A stretch of DNA of 8,430 nt. Source: an uncultured Anaplasmataceae bacterium (GTDB taxonomy: Bacteria; Pseudomonadota; Alphaproteobacteria; Rickettsiales; CAIPFW01). The translations under genes and the position numbers were made by a program. The first letter of the stretch is position 1, and each line of letters starts with the position of its first letter. The stretch is from positions 1-8,430 of the forward strand of contig CAIPFW010000177.1 of assembly GCA_903864455.1 (NCBI GenBank). Reading direction: 5' to 3'. Of the stretch, positions 5,890 to 8,430 are shown piece by piece. The notes under the pieces were generated by a model, which saw nothing but the letters and a program-made list of their open reading frames with translations, made no database searches and had not been told where the DNA came from.

Positions 5890-6009
5890 ATGATAAAAAA
5901 ATTCTTAGTTTTATCTTTAGTGACTTTGTTGATTTCTGGATGCTCTGGCTCTGGAGTGAGCAAAGATGATCAAAACATTTTAAAAAGCCCATGTATCAAG
6001 GGATATTAA
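5890..6009 (+). CDS. Small lipoprotein, 39 residues, function unknown
   Basis: I do not recognise this gene. It encodes 39 residues starting MIKKFLVLSL, with a hydrophobic core and a good lipobox L-I-S-G-Cys18, so signal peptidase II should leave a lipid-anchored peptide of only 22 residues with a second cysteine at 35 (SPCIKGY end). The lysine pair, leucine-rich core, lipobox and glycine/serine-rich linker after the cysteine follow one another as in a real lipoprotein, which argues against chance. The ATG lies 13 bases after rpsI and the stop is 9 bases before the acetyltransferase gene, fitting an operon position. No Shine-Dalgarno is visible. A longer in-frame reading from 5800 exists but overlaps rpsI and has no signal peptide at its start, so the short form is preferred. 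It could instead be the remnant of a longer lipoprotein. Confidence 0.7.
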   Translation: MIKKFLVLSLVTLLISGCSGSGVSKDDQNILKSPCIKGY

Positions 6010-6018
6010 TATAAGTAT

Positions 6019-6507
6019 ATGATTTATATCTTTCAAGCTGCGATGAATGATGCAGAAATCGTTTTGCAGCTTATTAAAGAATTAGCTGATTACGAAGGCA
6101 TGCTCGATAAAGTTGTCGGCAATATTGAAGATATAAAGAAAACTTTATTTTGTGAAAATCCGAAAGTAGAAGCGTTGCTTGTAAAAGAAAGTGAAGAAAG
6201 TTCTGATGTTATTGGCTTTGCTATATATTTTTACAATTATTCTACATTTTTATGCAAGCATGGAATTTATATAGAAGATATATATATTCATGAATCATAC
6301 CGTGGTCGTGGATTTGGTAAAAAAGTTTTTCAACACATATGCAAAAAAGCTCTTGAAAAAGATTGTGGTCGTGTTGAATGGTGGTGTTTAGATTGGAATA
6401 AAAAATCTATAGATTTTTATCTAAAAATGGAAGCGGAGCCTATGTCTGACTGGACTGTATATAGACTTACGAGAAAAGAAATTGAAAAAATAGCTCATGA
6501 TATTTAA
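6019..6507 (+). CDS. GNAT family N-acetyltransferase, diamine acetyltransferase-like
   Basis: This 162-residue protein transfers acetyl from acetyl-CoA to an amine. The acetyl-CoA loop R-x-x-G-x-G is at 95-100 (YRGRGFGKK), preceded by IEDIYIHESY (85-94). The segment WWCLDWNKKSIDFYLKMEA (121-139) followed by WTVYRL (145-150) is the pattern of the spermidine/spermine and thialysine acetyltransferase branch; Tyr134 fits the general acid of that branch. The N-terminus AAMNDAEIVLQLIKELADYE is also typical. The substrate cannot be told from sequence: polyamine, lysine analogue, other small amines or a protein are all possible. Start is the first ATG; one at codon 9 would cut into the first strand. 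It sits 9 bases after the lipoprotein gene and 9 bases before tsaC, so it is probably co-transcribed. No Shine-Dalgarno is seen. Confidence 0.88.
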   Translation: MIYIFQAAMNDAEIVLQLIKELADYEGMLDKVVGNIEDIKKTLFCENPKVEALLVKESEESSDVIGFAIYFYNYSTFLCKHGIYIEDIYIHESYRGRGFGKKVFQHICKKALEKDCGRVEWWCLDWNKKSIDFYLKMEAEPMSDWTVYRLTRKEIEKIAHDI

Positions 6508-6516
6508 CATAAACAA

Positions 6517-7116
6517 ATGCATGAGATAGAGAGAATAAAAAAAGAATTATTGAACGACCGAATTATTCTATTTCCTACAGATACTGTTTATGGTTTGTTG
6601 GCAAATGGCTATTCAAAGCAAGCAATGGATAATCTTTTTTTGATAAAGAATAGACCGAAGGAAAAAACTTTTGCGATTTTTATCGATAAAAAAAGAATCA
6701 GTCATTACGCTGAATTAAACAATCGAAATCGTATTTTGTTTGAAAAATTTACACCAGGATCTGTCACATTTATTTTAAAAAATAAAGATAAAAATTTAAG
6801 CCATCTTGAAATGGAAGGAAAAATAGGAATTAGAATTCCAAAAAATAAATTTTTACAAGAATTATTAGAAAATTTGAATTTTCCAATTATTGCCACAAGT
6901 GCAAATATTTCAGGAAAAAATACGCCAACACATTATGAAAATATTGATGAGGCAATAAAAAATCATGAATTGACTCATAATATCAATTATGAATATTTGC
7001 TCGATGAGAATCCAACGGGTCTCTCCTCAAGTATTTTTGATATTTCGAGCGATGAAATCAAAATTTTGCGAGAAGGGGAGATTACATTGCACGATTTATA
7101 CATTTCAACGCAATAA
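6517..7116 (+). CDS. tsaC: L-threonylcarbamoyladenylate synthase, TsaC/Sua5/YrdC family
   Basis: The enzyme makes threonylcarbamoyl-AMP from threonine, bicarbonate and ATP, the first step of the t6A37 modification of tRNAs that read ANN codons. The 199-residue length fits the single-domain TsaC form; the extra C-terminal Sua5 domain is absent. Visible motifs are FPTDTVYGL (19-27), KNRPKEKTF (44-52) with the nucleotide-binding lysine/arginine residues, PGSVTFIL (80-87), GIRIP (104-108), PIIATSANISG (123-133), PTGLSSSIFD (166-175) and the closing REGEI (185-189). The start ATG is 9 bases after the acetyltransferase stop and has no Shine-Dalgarno. It ends the plus-strand cluster, 85 bases before a tRNA gene. 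The partner genes tsaB, tsaD and tsaE are not present here. Family secure; the symbol rests on the short form. Confidence 0.95.
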   Translation: MHEIERIKKELLNDRIILFPTDTVYGLLANGYSKQAMDNLFLIKNRPKEKTFAIFIDKKRISHYAELNNRNRILFEKFTPGSVTFILKNKDKNLSHLEMEGKIGIRIPKNKFLQELLENLNFPIIATSANISGKNTPTHYENIDEAIKNHELTHNINYEYLLDENPTGLSSSIFDISSDEIKILREGEITLHDLYISTQ

Positions 7117-7172
7117 AATTATCATTTCGATGTAAAATTTATTAAAATTCTACTTCCATTTATATAAAATAT

Positions 7173-7181
7173 TGTTATAAT
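7173..7181 (+). promoter_or_regulatory. Extended -10 promoter of the tRNA-Arg gene
   Basis: TGTTATAAT (7173-7181) is a perfect extended -10 element (TG-N-TATAAT). The -35 region is weak (CTTCCA at 7153-7158, 17 bases upstream). The start would be near 7188, about 14 bases before the mature tRNA, so the tRNA need not rely on read-through from tsaC. Confidence 0.65.
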
Positions 7182-7201
7182 AAGAATTCATAAGAATATA
7201 A

Positions 7202-7274
7202 GCATCCTTAGCTCAGTGGATAGAGCGTTCGGTTTCGGCCCGAAAGGTCGAGGGTTCGATCCCTTCAGGATGCA
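7202..7274 (+). tRNA. tRNA-Arg, anticodon TCG
   Basis: All parts of the cloverleaf can be read. The acceptor GCATCCT pairs with AGGATGC (7267-7273), with A7274 as discriminator. The D stem is GCTC/GAGC around an 8-base loop containing GG. The anticodon stem TTCGG/CCGAA encloses the loop TTTCGGC, giving anticodon TCG at 7235-7237, which reads CGA and, if U34 is suitably modified, other CGN arginine codons. The variable loop is 5 bases. The T stem GAGGG/CCTTC (one G-U pair) holds the loop TTCGATC. The 3' CCA is not encoded, so it must be added by the CCA-adding enzyme. Confidence 0.96.
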
Positions 7275-7316
7275 TTTTTATCTATAATGCACGATATTAA
7301 TTTGTAAAAAACAAAC

Positions 7317-8402
7317 TCACTCAGTCGCGAAATATTTTTTCACTTCTTCTATCTTCAATTCATCAATAAAATCAGTAAGTTTTTCACCATTCAAAAACGC
7401 AGTCATACCATATATATTTTGATTAATGCGATGGTCAGTAACTCTGTCCTGAGGAAAATTATACGTTCGAATCTTCTCAGACCTGTCTCCACTACCAATT
7501 TGACTTTTTCTGTCGCTTGAAATAATTGCATCACGCTTTTCCTTTTCAAGTTCATAAAGCCTCGCCTTCAAAACACGCATCGCTTTTGCCCTATTTTTAT
7601 GTTGAGATTTTTCATCTTGTTGAATCACTATCAAACCTGTTGGCAAATGAGTCAATCGCACCGCACTATCAGTAGTATTTACGCACTGACCACCGTTCCC
7701 ACTCGCTCTATAAATATCAATTCTCAAATCTTTTTCTTCAATTTTAATGTCGATGTCGTCATGCTCGGGCAAAACCGCAACGGTCACAGCCGATGTATGA
7801 ATTCGCCCATTCGCCTCAGTCGTTGGCACTCTCTGAACTCTATGAGTCCCAGCTTCAAACTTCAAAATTCCAAAAACATTCTTGCCATTAATAGCTATGG
7901 ACGCATCTTTATAACCCCCAGCACCGTTTTCACTTGCACCCATAATTTCAAACTTCCATCTTTGCTTTTCGCAAAAACGCATATACATCTTGAACAATTC
8001 ATAAGCAAAAATCGACGCTTCATCGCCGCCTGTCCCAGCTCTCACCTCTAAAATTACATTACAAGAATCGTCGTCATCTTTTGGTAACAGAGCTTTTTTT
8101 ACATCATTTTCCGAACCTTCTATCCTTTTATCGAGCTCAATCAATTCTTCTTTCGCCATGTCAATCATTTCCTTTTCTTCATCTTTCGATTGAATAATCT
8201 TTTCACAGCTCTGATATTGCTCAACTAAAAAGCAATATTGTTTCAATAAATCGATATTATCTTCCAAATTACTGAATTCCTTTTTCAATACTTTCTGCTC
8301 ATTTTGTGGTAAATTCAGCTCATAAGTTAATTTATTGTTTAATTCATCGTATCTATTTGCTAAAAGTTTACACTTGTCGTATAAAAAAAATTCTTTATTC
8401 AT
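7317..8402 (-). CDS. prfA: Peptide chain release factor 1
   Basis: RF1 recognises UAA and UAG stop codons and triggers peptide release. The 361-residue length is normal. The order of domains is a helical N-terminal part (about 1-105), GTGGDEA (123-129), RVPTTEANGRIHTSA (191-205) with the P-x-T stop-codon tripeptide at 193-195 (RF2 would have SPF), the catalytic GGQ at 237-239 in SGNGGQCVNTTDSAVR, and RTYNFPQDRVTDHR (312-325), typical of RF1. The residue after GGQ is Cys240, where most relatives have histidine. The glutamine that PrmC methylates is present. Start is the ATG at 8402, near the right edge; only 28 upstream bases are visible, without a clear Shine-Dalgarno, and the promoter probably lies outside. 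prmC often follows prfA but here a tRNA gene converges on it from the opposite strand. Confidence 0.97.
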   Translation of the reverse strand: MNKEFFLYDKCKLLANRYDELNNKLTYELNLPQNEQKVLKKEFSNLEDNIDLLKQYCFLVEQYQSCEKIIQSKDEEKEMIDMAKEELIELDKRIEGSENDVKKALLPKDDDDSCNVILEVRAGTGGDEASIFAYELFKMYMRFCEKQRWKFEIMGASENGAGGYKDASIAINGKNVFGILKFEAGTHRVQRVPTTEANGRIHTSAVTVAVLPEHDDIDIKIEEKDLRIDIYRASGNGGQCVNTTDSAVRLTHLPTGLIVIQQDEKSQHKNRAKAMRVLKARLYELEKEKRDAIISSDRKSQIGSGDRSEKIRTYNFPQDRVTDHRINQNIYGMTAFLNGEKLTDFIDELKIEEVKKYFATE

Positions 8403-8430
8403 TTTTTATTTCTATTTTTTAATAAATTAA

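Noticed and set aside
7271..7291. TGCATT/AATGCA inverted repeat at the 3' end of the tRNA gene, as a terminator
   Set aside because: The stem overlaps the mature tRNA, has a 9-base loop, and no T-run follows; I cannot support a terminator.
7301..7315. TTTGT/ACAAA hairpin after prfA as its terminator
   Set aside because: Five A/T-rich pairs around an all-A loop, with no clear T-run on the minus strand beyond it; too weak to call.
7599..8051. A 150-residue open frame on the plus strand inside prfA
   Set aside because: It is wholly antisense to a well-conserved release factor and its translation has no recognisable domain; it is a by-product of base composition.
1..8430. Mobile elements, CRISPR arrays, toxin-antitoxin pairs, riboswitches, secretion or defence systems
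   Set aside because: No transposase, integrase or nuclease motif, terminal inverted repeats, regularly spaced repeats or conserved riboswitch cores were seen; coding density and composition are even throughout.

Overview
This is a compact, very AT-rich stretch of bacterial chromosome carrying housekeeping genes. The gene set (secF, smpB, atpH, a Sco-type copper chaperone, class I nrdA, rplM-rpsI, tsaC, tRNA-Arg, prfA) is that of a Gram-negative aerobic bacterium. The strong A/T bias, lysine- and asparagine-rich proteins, short spacers, a Sco protein implying cytochrome c oxidase, and a short NrdA ending in C-x-x-C-Q best fit an alphaproteobacterium with a reduced genome, probably of the Rickettsiales or a similar host-associated group. 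That placement is inferred from protein style and gene content, not from a search. UGA is used as a stop (smpB, nrdA, prfA), so the code looks standard.

Layout: from 30 to 4677 five genes lie on the minus strand. In transcription order they are nrdA, sco, atpH, smpB and secF. Each unit has its own recognisable sigma70-type promoter; smpB shares the atpH promoter. A 246-base divergent control region (4678-4923) separates nrdA from a plus-strand cluster: rplM, rpsI, a tiny lipoprotein, a GNAT acetyltransferase and tsaC, with gaps of 9 to 20 bases. A tRNA-Arg(TCG) gene with its own extended -10 promoter follows. prfA (peptide release factor 1) runs on the minus strand to the right edge, converging on the tRNA.

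Functionally the window is mostly translation and its quality control: L13, S9, RF1, SmpB for ribosome rescue, TsaC for tRNA t6A and tRNA-Arg. Added to this are deoxynucleotide synthesis (NrdA), protein export (SecF), respiration (Sco) and ATP synthesis (AtpH). Several genes stand apart from their usual partners: secF has no secD beside it, atpH has no atpA, and nrdA has no nrdB.

I see no mobile element, phage gene, CRISPR array, toxin-antitoxin pair or obvious novel multi-gene system. The most unexplained parts are the nrdA/rplM divergent region, which is dense with palindromes and holds an A-tract tandem repeat, and the 39-residue lipoprotein gene inside the ribosomal-protein cluster. Only rpsI has a clear Shine-Dalgarno sequence.
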